Source: Ophioderma brevispina | Taxonomy: Eukaryota; Echinodermata; Ophiuroidea; Amphilepidida; Ophiodermatidae | DNA length: 64,000 nucleotides | NCBI GenBank assembly: GCA_023653785.1 | Contig: JAMKCH010088438.1 | Coordinates: forward strand, 1-64,000 | Reading direction: 5' to 3' | In this document: positions 52,605 through 64,000 of the stretch, piece after piece | Numbering within the stretch: position 1 is the stretch's first letter | Layout: each line of letters begins with the position of its first letter | The notes under the pieces: model-generated | What the model saw: only the letters and a program-made list of their open reading frames with translations | Told to the model about the DNA's origin: nothing | Database searches by the model: none | Program-made: the position numbers and the translations under genes

Positions 52605-53355
52605 CATTTTTGTGTCGCCTGCCCTAAGGCAGGAAGACACAAGGGATCACTTTGTCCATTGTACAGTTGTCTGGTTGTTGATGATGGCTGTTGATGTGTC
52701 GGTGAAAAGGTGGTACAGCATGCAATTATCCTATACTTTGATGTGGATTCAAACAAACTTGGGTCACAGGTGCAACATGACTCCCTCACTTGTTGATGAG
52801 GGTCAAAAGGTCGCATGCCAAGGTCAAAGGTCAGGTGAGGTAAAGTGTAAAATAGGCTGAAAACTGGAAAATTTACATTCACCTTGAAAAGTGAAGTTCA
52901 ATTGGAACCAAATTTGAATCATAGGTGATTGCTAACATGGGATCCCTCATTTGATGATGAGGTCAAAGGTCACATACCAAGGTCAAAGGTCATGTGGGTC
53001 AATTGAAATAGGCTTGAAAACTGTTAAAAATTGACCTCATTTGAAAAGTTGAAGTTCAATTGGAACCAAACTTGAATCAGAGGTGGCAACATGTGATCCC
53101 TCATTTGCTGGTGAGGTTCCAAAGGTTCACATACCAAGTCAAAGGTCATGTGAGGGTCAAGTTGTTAAAATTGGGGCTGAAAATGTTTTTAAAATTGACA
53201 TCATTTGAAAAAAGTTGAAGTTCAATGGAACCAAACCTGGAATCATAGGTGCAACATGGGATCCCTCATTTGTTGATAGGTCAAAGGCACAATCAAGGTC
53301 AAATGTCATGTTAGGCCGATCATTCAAGTAACCACGACGGCAGGGCGACACCCCC
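52605..53355 (+). repeat. TIR-bounded tandem array with perfect AGGTCAAAGGTCA sites
   Basis: Outer ends 'GTGTCGCCTGCC' (52,612) and 'GGCAGGGCGACAC' (53,339-53,351) are inverted. Inside are about 3.5 units of 158-166 bp, each with 'GAAGTTCAATTGGAACCAAA' (52,892; 53,050; 53,216), ATGGGATCCCTCATTTG and GGTCAAAGGTCA. Three perfect AGGTCAAAGGTCA copies lie near 52,819, 52,963 and 52,980. Related by its ends to the GTGTCGTCTGC family. Confidence 0.75.
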
Positions 53356-55610
53356 AAACAAGCGGTCCGAGGCAAAATCTATTGTATTTTTTTAAAAATC
53401 CAATAAGTTTATGGGGTTGTTTTTTACAACTTTTTTTTTTTCCATGCACGACCACTTAACAAAGATGTTTCACTCACAATCATTATGTTACTAAGCTGGC
53501 CACTAAGCCGGTAATATCCCAAAATAAAAAACAGTGGATTTTACCATTATTGCAGGATCAATTAAAGGCTCTCTGACTCATATTTCCAGAGGATGATGCC
53601 TCAATTTTGTAACAAATCATGTTTTGCAGTAGAATGGTTTTGTCCACATTCTAATCACTGTTATGAATAGCTAAGCTCAAATCAATATCTTCATTTAGAA
53701 AATCACGACTTGTACTAAAATTCCAGAAGATCCAGAATTTTTGTTACACACAGTAGCCTAATTGGTACGTTATACAAGAAAAGGTTATGTCATCAAAACA
53801 AAAAAAAAAATTGTTTCATCTCAAACTTTGGAAATTAGCATTCAGGTGACTATATCTTAGATAAAGTTGGGCTATCAGTTACGGGTACCACACCAGCCTT
53901 TATCCACAGTCCTGATGGGTTGTCAATACCAAGACTTTGGATATATACCTGGACGCCCATACCAGCTTATGCTAGAGGTTGGGGAAAGGGGATGATAGGG
54001 TGTCCTGCCCTCCACTGTAAAATCATGAGAGAATCAGTCTGGAAAACACAAAATGATGAACAAGTTTGAGTAGTAAAGCGGTGGCAATAACATCTTCCAG
54101 GAATGCTTCTACTTACCAAACTCTAAATGGAGTGAGATTAAATGTACATCAAACCAAAATCCTCAAAAAATGACCAATATGAACAGTGAGGGACTTACTA
54201 TATCGGGCATGGGGTCCAAGGTAATATGTTAAAAGTTACTGAAGCTGAAAAGTCGGATCCTACATGGAAATCCATGATTTATAACTTACCTAGAAAGTTT
54301 TGAGCTTTGCAGTGAAATCTTGTATAGATTTTTTGCCCACTTTCACCAATCTCGGAAATTGGGGAAATAGGGTAATGTAAAAATGCAAAACTCTGTAATA
54401 ACACCCAAAACACTCATCAATGTCCTAAACAATGTAAAATATCCTTACAGCGGGACGCTATAACATGGGAGACACAGATCTAGTATTCATATATCCAGGC
54501 AGGCATCAACTAACTGATAAAAAACTCCCAAAGATATTATTTTTTCAATATATGCAGATCTTTCCTGTTATACCGTGACTGGTGGATCCTCCCACCCAGC
54601 ATTTGCCCCTACATGCACAAAGACGGATATTATATCAACAATACCAAAAAGTCATCCACATTGTTGAGATTACAGTTCCATTTGAAACCAACATTCAAAA
54701 GGAACCCATGAGCTCAAACATCTCGTATGCAAAAAACCTTTCGTACGCTATTATCCAGGAGGGGTGTATAAATGTTCATTCTTAAATGCATTGAGATTGG
54801 TTCCAGCGGGTTAGTGACAGCTGACAAGATGGATAGATTGGGTTGAGGTTTTCACTTTCTGATGGTTACATCTAGAACAAAAAAGCCATTTGCCAAAAAA
54901 ATCTGAGCAAAATTGCCATCAACATCATGAGCTATTCATTTGGAACGCTCGACATGGCCTAACGGGATTCTTGTCCCAATATATGAAGATTTAATTCTTC
55001 TGTCATTGTGGCGGCCTGTCCACACCCCACATCCTCCTGGGTTTTTTCACTTTTAAAAGTCTATTTGTGTGAGTTGTTATGAATTAATTTGTTCATGACA
55101 TGGTGAGTTTCCCTGCCTGTCTGCTGTTATACCTTTCGGAGTTCAGTAGCGTACCCTGGGGTCATTTCTTTGTTATTTTGCACGTTTAGCCTATTGTAAA
55201 TCACGTAGCAAATTAGAGTAGAAACCCAATCTTATAATCATAAACTAGTCTCTCATGTCTTGTCCCATTCTTTGAAAACTCACAGGTTGCAAGGAATGAC
55301 ATTTATCTGAAAAGTATGTTGTGGGATTTGAAAATTTCTGAGAAGATGTTGAGTGTTTGGGGCATTTTGTTCGGCCTTTCTTTTGTGTTTTTGGCATGAA
55401 TTGTGTTGGTAGGCAAAGATTTGTGAAGTCTGTTGTCCACACAAGTAGCTGGCATGCTGTGTGAAAGTTGAAAGCCATGCATTATCAATGCTGGACTAGA
55501 GAGGCATTGCATTGGCCAGCCTAGTCTGATAACCCACTTGAAGAAAGAAAAATTTCATATCTAGCTGGATGACACATCAGGATACAAATACTTACTGCTA
55601 TGAGGGGCAT
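53356..55610. other. Intergenic, no gene supported
   Basis: AT-rich with short open frames. Minus-strand frames at 55,245-55,512 could be downstream exons of the minus-strand exon at 55,873, but no splice signals settle this. Confidence 0.4.
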
Positions 55611-55718
55611 GGTTGAAACTATAGGCCCAGGTGATCTCGAAAACCATATATGCCCCGAGGCGTAAGCCGAGGGGCAAAAGTATGGTTTCGAGATCACCGA
55701 GGGGCTATAGTTTCAACC
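55611..55718. mobile_element. Foldback element with GCCCCGAGG loop
   Basis: Arms GGTTGAAACTATAGGCCC, GTGATCTCGAAAACCATA and complements TATGGTTTCGAGATCAC, GGGGCTATAGTTTCAACC. The loop GCCCCGAGGCGTAAGCCGAG plus GGGC is itself self-complementary. Confidence 0.9.
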
Positions 55719-55872
55719 ACTTGCTCCGAATAAATAAAAAGCGTCAATATTTGTTTTATATACCGAATATATAGATTTTGTCAGAACACAGGCCTATATC
55801 ATGTGTAGCTCATGAGCTGTAGGCCCATGTGTCATGGCGTGCTGCATGGTTTAACCATTTTGTGTAACTTAC

Positions 55873-56084
55873 TTAGGGTCCAACGTGTCAAGAATTAGCA
55901 ATCCACCTTTCTTGGCGTTGAGGAAGTGATGTTGGAATCCAAAACGGAGCAACTTCTGCCATTTTTTGTCGGCAAATGTGTACAACTTTTCCTTGCAGCT
56001 CCGAATTCCGAATTCACAGCAACTTCTTCTACTACAATCACCGCAAGCTTCAGCATTTCCCGAACACGAGGCAAACACACACAC
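55873..56084 (-). CDS. Putative first coding exon of an unidentified minus-strand gene
   Basis: On the minus strand an ATG at 56,084 opens a 70-residue frame: MCVFASCSGNAEACGDCSRR, then CCEFGIRSCKEKLYTFADKK, WQKLLRFGFQ and a hydrophobic end LLILDTLD. A consensus donor GTAAGT follows at 55,872. The Cys-rich start followed by KLYTFADKKWQKL resembles recurring first exons of invertebrate genes, in which a CxxC-CC motif precedes (K)LxTFxxxxW, though I cannot name the product. The region upstream (56,085-56,330) is CpG-rich, as expected of a promoter. No second exon was identified. It could be a spurious open frame. Confidence 0.35.
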
Positions 56085-56340
56085 ATCCGACTAAATGGTG
56101 AATTTCAACTTTATTTCTGTTACCATCACCTATAACACAATGTTGTCTCTGGTTGTCCTCAGAAATCTATCTTGATCTAGGTTCTTATCAACGTCGAAAA
56201 TCGTTCGCCAGCGACCCCGTCAAACCTGAGTGCGGATGCCATGGCGCAGCCTTTTATTTTCCAAAGAGCAAAGCGCGACGCCGGGCGATGGCGCTATGAC
56301 AGATCGCTGTCAACAACAACAGAGCGGATAGGTTTCAAGT
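56085..56340 (-). promoter_or_regulatory. CpG-rich block upstream of putative minus-strand exon
   Basis: Contains GACGCCGGGCGATGGCGC, GCGCGACG and several other CpGs (56,200-56,330) in an otherwise AT-rich area. No TATA box or initiator is clear. Confidence 0.3.
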
Positions 56341-57135
56341 ACGAGCATTAACAACAACCTCAAAGCATGAATAGGCCCTACTGATGCTGCGATTCAGCCA
56401 TTCCCTTTTGCCTGTTTGTATCCCGACGGTTTGTATCAGACTTTACACAACAGCACAGACTCCCCACACACGATAAACAAATAAAATACGGGCTCTTATA
56501 TGCATCTCTTACACACCAGCTCAATATGTCCTCAGAATAACGGATGGATATTAGTCCTTACAGCAGTCTCTATTTTGTGAAGAGGTGTCCAGGGTATAGT
56601 TCATCCGACTGAGATGCCCACCCTCGTCCCTCCCAGGGAATAGTTCAGTTTGGTTCAATTCCTTGAGCTAGTTGAAGTTTGCCTCCACTTTTAACCAATC
56701 TGAAATGAATATTCATATATTAGGTTATTACATTATGTTTATCAACTTCAATTAGCCCGCTCCAATATGTCCTTGATTTGGAAATTCAGTGGCTAGCTCT
56801 TTTGTAATACAATGTGTTTTCACTTAACCATACTTGGTTTCATTTCAACTTTATCTGTAGCGGGGAGGATACGGGGGGGTGGGGTGTAATCGACTTCGCC
56901 CCGCCAACCCAATGCGTTTGTGGTAGCGTTGCACTGGTTGACTTTTTGTCGCATCCAAAAACACCCAGGTAAGTGTAGGAGGGCATAAGAACTCCTGTAT
57001 TTGGGGACTGGCTCGGAGGCAAAGAAGAGGGTAGTAACAACTTTCTGGGTGCTCTGTGCTCAATCACTATTTATTCAAGTTTGTTTACATTGGTTATGAC
57101 AAAGGAATTAGACTGTTAGATCCAACTGTCTCATT
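56341..57135. other. No gene seen
   Basis: Ordinary AT-rich sequence with a G-rich stretch GGATACGGGGGGGTGGGGTG near 56,866. Minus-strand frames here show no domain. Confidence 0.4.
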
Positions 57136-57139
57136 ACAA

Positions 57140-57445
57140 AAATCCATGCGACAGTTCGTCGACCACCTCTACCAAATCTGTGTCGACAGTTTGTCGACAA
57201 CCTCTATCATCCCTATGTCGACAACCTCTATCAACCCTGTCGACAACCTCTATCAACCCTATGTCGACAGCTGCGACGACCCCTCTTCCTAACCTATGTC
57301 GACAGCTTGTCGACGACCTCTTACCTAACCTAGTCGACAGCTTGTCAGACGGCCTCTACCTAATCTCTGTCGACAGCCTTTCGACAGGAACTTTTGGTGT
57401 CGACAGATTTTTGGTGTCGACAGAGTTTTGGTGTCGACAGATAAT
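57140..57445 (+). repeat. GTCGACA minisatellite
   Basis: About a dozen GTCGAC palindromes spaced 12-24 bases, in units such as TATGTCGACAACCTCTATCA and GTCGACAGCTTGTCGACGAC. The right end switches to a GTGTCGACAGA(G/T)TTTTG unit. Confidence 0.85.
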
Positions 57446-60400
57446 TTTGACACACACTATTCCTTGCACATACCCTCGTGCTCGACTCAACACAATTTTT
57501 AACACTACTCCTTTAGTGTAATGAAACAATATCCCTCTCTGGCGCAAGTTAAGCACAATCACAACTCTTAGGCACGATTTTTTAGTATACTAGTAAATCT
57601 CTCTCCTCAGTGCAATTTTTGGTTACACTTCAGTAATCTCTCTCTCCACTCCTTCGGTACATTTTTTGGTGCACTAAAAACAGAAAAAAAACAAACCCCC
57701 TCCCCCCAGATAATACAATCTCTCCGCCTTCTTTCAATTTACGTTTATTACAGAAAAATTTTGACCCAATTTTCATTATAACATATTATTTTGTTCACCC
57801 TAATCACATATTATACATACATATCAATAACATTATATACAGGTATCTTTACACCTCTTTTCCTTACCTAAAACACAACCTTTAGAAAACCTATCACACT
57901 ATCTCGATTCAAAGAATAATCTATCCACCCTCACTCACTCTTTCATACCTCTCACAATGCCTCCCACAACCCTCTCAATCCACTCTCCTCACCTTATTTC
58001 GATTCCAACACTTCCTATATCCCACAGCCTTATTCGCTGTAATCTTCCTCAGCTAACCGCTGAACTTCCCTCCTCATCTAACTTGCTGAATTTTCCTCCT
58101 CAGCCATACTCGCTTAACTACTCTCAACTTACTCCTCTTCTTTCATATCATTATCAATCTCATTCTTTCCCCCTCATTCCCCGTACAATTCCCCTCATCC
58201 CCTTTTTAAATATAACCCGTCCTCCTCTTACTTCATTCAATGCACCTTCCTACTAACTCCTAATAAACCTGACTAACACTCCGCAATTGGATAGCCTGAT
58301 GTGCAGGGACCGAACATACAAGTACATACGATCAGGTCCTTCACTTTCACCTTTAACACAGTCAGCTGGCCAATTCCGATCCATAGAATTCACGAGGATA
58401 TAAGATATATATCACACACGTGCACTATACCAACTCATGAATTCAGGTCAATCTACCTAACCCTACAACCAATCATCCGTCACTGTGAGGTCCCAGTATA
58501 CGTCTATTACATATACCTGAAAAGAATAATTCTATCCCCAGTGGTGCCAGTACAACCTTTTCTTTACTCTCACTGACATAAATGACATTCTCTCACTAAG
58601 ATTCGCAGAAAAATTAAAAGGCAAAATTGAAAATAATGTTTGCATACACTATCAATTATCACCAAACATTATCAGAAAGGATACATAGGTTCTATAATGC
58701 CTGCACGCAATATCACGCAACTAAAAAACGCAGCCACATCAACGACGCACGGTACAACTAACATGGCCGGACAAAATAGTTCCCACCAACCAACCCCGCT
58801 CAAAGAGGGTGAAACTCCTAATTCAAAATACAATTACTACAATGTGTGAGCATTGAGTAACTCGTCCATACTCACAGGCAAATTAACATATGCATACACT
58901 ACACTGCAGAGTGGGTTCGCACCCACTCACGCGCGTACAACCATCGCATTATAAATCGTACTCCAAAAGCTGGATCAGCAGGTGAGATAATGTCATTCAC
59001 CTAAATAATACAAAAGTGTTTATAATTATTTTTATTCTCATTAATTTTATAGGTTGACCATGGGCCTCAATAACACTATGGCCTAAAGCCATACAAACAA
59101 CAGGGACTAAAGAATGTGACCATACATTGTAAATACAACACGCAACATAACAATGTATGTATAAACACCACACAAGGCTAAGGGAGTACATGATCATGCA
59201 CGATCCGATACTGAGCACAAAAGCCACACTAAAAATTATCAATGTCTATACTACATGACAATAGCATCCGAACATCCTAAAAGGTTATAAAACCTATGTA
59301 ACATGCACTTTCCTGATTGTTCACCTGTGAAAGACACACCGACCGCACTCATGCCTCATGAAGCACTGGTCATCACTCCAGCACAGTGTCTGCGAAACTT
59401 ACCATCTTTAATCTTCTCACACCGCATACTTGAGTCTAATCTACTTTGATTTAAGTTTAATTCATTATGATATCAATTTTATCAAGTATGAGACCACATC
59501 AATAATTTATGAACACTCCCTAAATTTTGCAACAGTGGCAATGGCATCCAGAACAATGACATCACACTGTCACTAGTGGTAATAATTCCAAGATTATTCC
59601 AATCATGAATTTTTGGATGGACATGGACGACCATACACAGGATAGAAAAATTACACTGAAAAGCAATGAACACCTTCATAATCAACATGACTAAAAATTG
59701 TCACTCCTATACTCTGCTAAAATAAAAACTAACCTGCACTGCATCATGGAAATTTGGGTATAATTCCCTATCAATTATTTCTGTGACCATCTCCTAAACA
59801 CGATGTATAACCATACGGTGTGTCTCATGCATAAAATATTACCCTGAACCATAGTGCAAATAATACAAGTTTGTGTTTTACAAATCACCAATACGGCCAC
59901 GACTGTTCCTTCAAGTGGAGGAAGACTTGGACGGAGGCCACGGACGACAATATGTTAACCTTCACCTTCCATAAGTTTGCATATATATAGTATCACACAG
60001 TTATAATTAATAATAAAGATATAGACCCTATGTCTGGACGGACCGCTTTCCGTATTGACAGCACACCTCCTGTTCTGACAACACTTTTTAAAATACAACA
60101 ATCACACTATTCTTTACCAACTCCTTCTTCTACACATCACAGGCCTAAGAATATTTGGTAGGCCCATGACATAAAAATACTGACCTGGTCCCTGATGTAA
60201 AAATGTAGAAGACATGTACATTGTAATAATAAAAAACCTGTATCCAAAATACTTGTGACCCAGTATTACTGTTTGGCATGTAGTTCTTTTGGCAATGAGT
60301 AATACCAAATAATACAAAATATGCTGCTTGATGTTTGGAATATAAATCACAAAAGTAATCAGCATATATATAGTTTACATGGAGAGATAGGCATGTTCCA

Positions 60401-61740
60401 AACCACATATTTGTATCAAAAATAAACCATGTTGTCAGTGTCATGTCCATAAAAATAATTTACCCTGACCTCCAACAACTATACCTAAGTCATTTAGTAC
60501 TCCTTTAATTTAAGAAAGCACACTTGACAAAATTATATAATACACAAGCACTCACACACACACTATTCCTACTCTACCTGTTGTGTGGAGAATAATAATA
60601 AATCCTACATTCCCTAATTTGTCTCAGGCACCACCACAAAAACAATAAATTTAAGTACACAAGATAAAGCTCACTGGGAGGAATATACAAATTGGGACCA
60701 ACCCTAACTAGTGTGTCGGGGTGCGAGTAGAAATGACTTGATGACACAAAAAGTATTCCGTATCCAATCATCATACAAAAAATAATTAAAAAATCCTTTT
60801 ACCTTACACCGCCGCGGTGATCACGAATTCACAACGCCTGCAAATATGCAATGAATACATCACCTAGTGTATGTGATGAATTCACTCACCCGCCGCGAGT
60901 CTCAACAACACGTCCAAGGCTAAGGAAACGTTGCAATTTGTAAACAACAGGACCTCACACACATGCCCCAGTGCCAAGTTCCCTACGCATAGCTAACAAC
61001 ACGCGCAGCTCCACCACCACCGCTCCGCTACCGTGGTAAACAGGTAATTTTCATCACGATCACAAAATGGTGACACTCACCAATGGAAAGGGACAAATGA
61101 CTGAATTGCAGTCCCTCAGCCAATTTGAATCGCAAGATAACTCGGCTCAAAATCCACGCCAGCATTACAAGCGACTGTACTAAATATCCGCGAGAATGTC
61201 GGATCATAATTAGCAGTATGCCCCTATCATATAAACAGTGAAAGTACATTTGGATCAGAAAATATACGCTGGTGCCCTGTACATCATACTAACTGATGCG
61301 CATGCAGCGTCATGACCATGATAACCTGACAAATGCCTGAACAATATACATAGACAAATCTATTTAATCACAACCATCGCGGCGACTAGCCACCTAAACC
61401 GGGGAGATTTCAAGTACAAAAAACATTTCAACAGAATGCGATTAATTATAGAGCATGCGCTACGATTTTTGGAGAAATTTTGGACACTTCCTCCGGGTAT
61501 AACCCCAGAGAAAGATTACGGTAAACTACAACTACAGCACATGCTTTTTCGTTTCTGATTCTCACTTTTCATCGTCAAAACATAATTTCTAGAAAATTTT
61601 CCAGGGCCGAAAAATGGGTTGAAAACGAAGGTACTTGCCATCCTCTTGGCTTAATAGGACTCCGCCGTTCGTCTTCCTCCTCAAAAAGGCACAAAATATA
61701 AAATTTCCCTCACAAAATCCTGGGGGATGTTGATTGCAAT
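57446..61740. other. 4.3 kb G-poor stretch, no gene identified
   Basis: The + strand is A-, C- and T-rich with unusually little G, strongest at 57,880-58,260. That part carries a 99-residue open frame (57,957-58,256) of Ser/Pro/Leu-rich low complexity, which I do not support as a gene. Several minus-strand GTAAGT-like sites exist (for example near 59,400) but no exon chain. CpG density rises at 60,810-61,060. It could be a long intron, a non-coding RNA on the minus strand or an old element. Confidence 0.4.
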
Positions 61741-61744
61741 ATTC

Positions 61745-62014
61745 ACCTTCGGTGCAATGGCGGACGAGATCTAGTCACGCGGGCACTAGGATGCCAGCCG
61801 CGATTGGCCGACGCGAATATGCAAAACAGGAGAAACACGCACCGTTTCGAAGCCCCCCATTCCTTATATCTTTTACATCTTAAATTATCACCATAAAAAC
61901 AGTAATTACACTTTGGACATGGACACGGAAAACTTATGATTTCCCACCCCGTCACAAATGCTTTCAACATATAGCGTGGTATATGTGTCCCGCCATTGCA
62001 TCTTCGTAGGACTC
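61745..62014. mobile_element. Element or promoter block bounded by inverted GCAATGGCGG
   Basis: 'CTTCGGTGCAATGGCGGACG' at 61,748 and 'GTCCCGCCATTGCATCTTCG' at 61,989 are inverted copies about 220 bases apart. The interior is CpG-rich. The motif resembles a YY1 site (AATGGCGG). It is either a short TIR element or paired sites at a promoter. Confidence 0.45.
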
Positions 62015-62220
62015 TAGTTGTGGGAGATATTAGCTGAACAATACTTTTTTGTCAGAATAATACCTTTTCATCAACAAACATCACAGAAACCTATTTGTTT
62101 TGAAACCTACTAACAAATATTGAATACTTGATATATATTATTTGTCACAAAACTATGATCAGGCCCTTAGCCTTTTTTAATTGTCTTTTTTTAATGTGGC
62201 AAATTAAGTATAGTTTTAAT

Positions 62221-62255
62221 GACAAATGACTAATATTAATCGATAGTCATTTGTC
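62221..62255. repeat. Small perfect hairpin
   Basis: GACAAATGACTA and TAGTCATTTGTC, 12 bp arms around 11 bases. Confidence 0.85.
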
Positions 62256-62271
62256 CTTTTCACACATAGTA

Positions 62272-62623
62272 AAAGGTGCTTGTTTCCATTTTTGTCTATT
62301 TTTGTTCTCTACTTGAAAATGAGATCCTGCCACTTGTATACACCACTGACCATCAAGGCCGTGGGAAACAAACTTGTCGGTTGTGATGCAACGCGATAAT
62401 GTATAGTGCAACTCCCTATTCCACTACTGTGAAATATTGATGGTTAACCACTAAAACTGCATTTTTTTTATCTGTATCTTGAGAAAGAAATGGGAATTTC
62501 AAAGCTGAAAATTTCAGTCTGAAAATGAGAAAACTACAGCCATTTCAATGTGTTATCAAAATTTCGGAATACTACTTCCGGGTAATCAGGAGGGTGCCCC
62601 AGATCGATCGAACAAGCACCTTT
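62272..62623. mobile_element. Short TIR element, AAAGGTGCTTGTT family, copy 2
   Basis: Ends 'AAAGGTGCTTGTT' and 'GAACAAGCACCTTT'. The body matches copy 1 at 35,428-35,749 throughout. 352 bp, no coding capacity. Confidence 0.85.
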
Positions 62624-62649
62624 ATTGTCATAACATAATTTCTACTACC

Positions 62650-64000
62650 TATTTCATTTTTACGCTTGATCTTGGAAAAATTGTATGTGTGAATGTTTTA
62701 GTTAGGTTCAAAACCCAACTTTGTCCTGGCATGGTTACCTCTTTGAAGTGTTTACTGAATTAAAAGATAACAGTTAACAGAATTTGGCACACAGAAATTT
62801 TATAACCCAAAGAATTAAATTAATAGGACACATCACATCTAAAGTCCTTTGTGATCACTCACATTTAGAGGAATGTATGCTATGAGCGCTGTTATAACAT
62901 CACAAAGTAATGTGTGCCGGTTTATTATTTTCCTGTTCTGTCAGCAATGCATTGTTCGAAAATCAAGTAGGCTAGATTATAACTGCAAATGCTTACGTCA
63001 AAGCTACTTTTACATGAAATAATCTGTCTCAAACAAGTCAAAATGTAGATATTGTAGGCCTATTCACTCACAAGTACATAAATTTTAAATACAATTCAAG
63101 TTTTGTTTTTTATTGTGAAGAACCTGTTATTGATATAAAAAGTTAAACAAATTTTTAAAAGTTTTCTTAAAGATGTTATTTTAAAGTCATTTTCACCTAA
63201 ATATATAACATGCATTAGACCTACATGATATTCCAATATCAGGCTATTATCTTATTAGCCAGTTTCATTTGTTTGCTATTTTATTTATGGAAAGCTCTTT
63301 TCCATAATCAAAATAAGGATTTTTCCACTGCACTTCATCCCACTTCTCACATTACCAAAGTTTACGACTAAATATATGTTTGCTTGCAAACCAGGGCAAA
63401 CTTTATAATGCATAGAACATGTCCTTGAATGGCCAGGCTCTGGTATTTAAATCATTAGCAGTGTTATTTATGAAGTGCAACTTAATGATGGCAATAAAGC
63501 AACATGTGTTTGGCCATCTTTAACCTTGCACTGTGTTAACTTGAAACAGCCCAAATTCCCTCACTCCAATCAGTCATAAGTGGCCTTACAAACACACTGC
63601 TATCTCAGAGGGTGTATTGAGTTCATCCCACAATGCACCAGTTTTGAGACATTTCACCTCAATAATGTCATGTGATGCCAGCATGGGATTCCACAAATTC
63701 ACATTCTTAGAGGGGGCCTGTCATGCAAGTATTGGTGGCGCTTTCATCTTACTGTGTATTTTAATAAAGTGATCACCCTTTCCAGGTTTCATTATCTCTT
63801 TTTCAAACTATTTTTTTTTCCGTTTGTGATAGTCCAAAATATGAACAATATTATTTTTTACTAAGAATCATCTTTTAAAACGTGTTTGCTTGTTAGTATG
63901 ATGTTTTTGTTAAGTTACCACACGTACCTTCTGTTGACTACATTTTACAACAGTATCGCTATTCTCCAAATTCTGCTGAGGATGACAGATCCCCTTTAAC
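62650..64000. other. AT-rich, no gene seen
   Basis: No open frame longer than about 70 codons with plausible content, no RNA gene and no clear repeat. Confidence 0.4.

Noticed and set aside
57957..58256. 99-codon Ser/Pro-rich frame
   Set aside because: Low-complexity C/T-rich DNA without a domain, splice context or promoter.
1..64000. CRISPR arrays, bacterial operons, rRNA genes
   Set aside because: No regular short direct repeats with unique spacers, no ribosome-binding-site-led gene rows and no rRNA core motifs; the sequence is eukaryotic.

Overview
The window is eukaryotic. It has long introns, GT-AG splice sites, AATAAA poly(A) signals and many foldback transposons and minisatellites, and no bacterial-style gene packing. 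The one gene recognised with confidence is the 3' part of the AP-3 adaptor complex delta subunit (AP3D1), on the + strand. Its exons run from about 4.08 kb to the stop codon at 37,161; upstream exons must lie left of position 1. The vertebrate-like C-terminal appendage, the DIRS-type retroelements and the abundant foldback and AGGTCA-rich repeats suggest a marine invertebrate, perhaps an echinoderm or hemichordate. That placement is an impression, not a proof.

Layout. 1-3,690 is a damaged copy (A1) of a later AP3D1 intron-exon segment (A2, 12,618-15,680). 4,076-16,353 carries the lysine-rich hinge exons of AP3D1, interrupted by a GC-rich element at 4,418-10,877. 16,827-29,325 is a second, larger GC-rich element; a 4.1 kb decayed DIRS retrotransposon (RT, RNase H, start of a tyrosine recombinase) sits inside its left inverted repeat. 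26,606-29,903 and 29,904-32,230 are a second tandem duplication carrying a duplicated AP3D1 exon. 31,935-37,161 holds the clean C-terminal (ear domain) exons. 37.3-64 kb is gene-poor: foldback elements, TIR elements in recurring families, four large minisatellites and one possible first exon on the minus strand (55,873-56,084).

Main observation. The GC-rich elements have inverted terminal repeats and, beside the right end, a segment that reads as the reverse complement of the left terminus joined directly to the reverse complement of the right terminus. This is the internal complementary region that defines DIRS-type retrotransposons. The 6-8 kb body shows no recognisable reverse transcriptase or recombinase. 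It is GC- and pyrimidine-rich on the + strand and has stops in all frames at a site shared by copies. It may be an undescribed non-autonomous or highly diverged DIRS lineage.

Quality caveat. In roughly 1-32 kb, duplicate copies differ by many single-base indels, often in homopolymers, and several AP3D1 exons are off by one base or contain a stop. From about 31.9 kb the exons are clean. Poorly polished long-read sequence or retained haplotype duplicates are a serious alternative to biological decay, so frame breaks in the left half should not be read as proof of pseudogenes.
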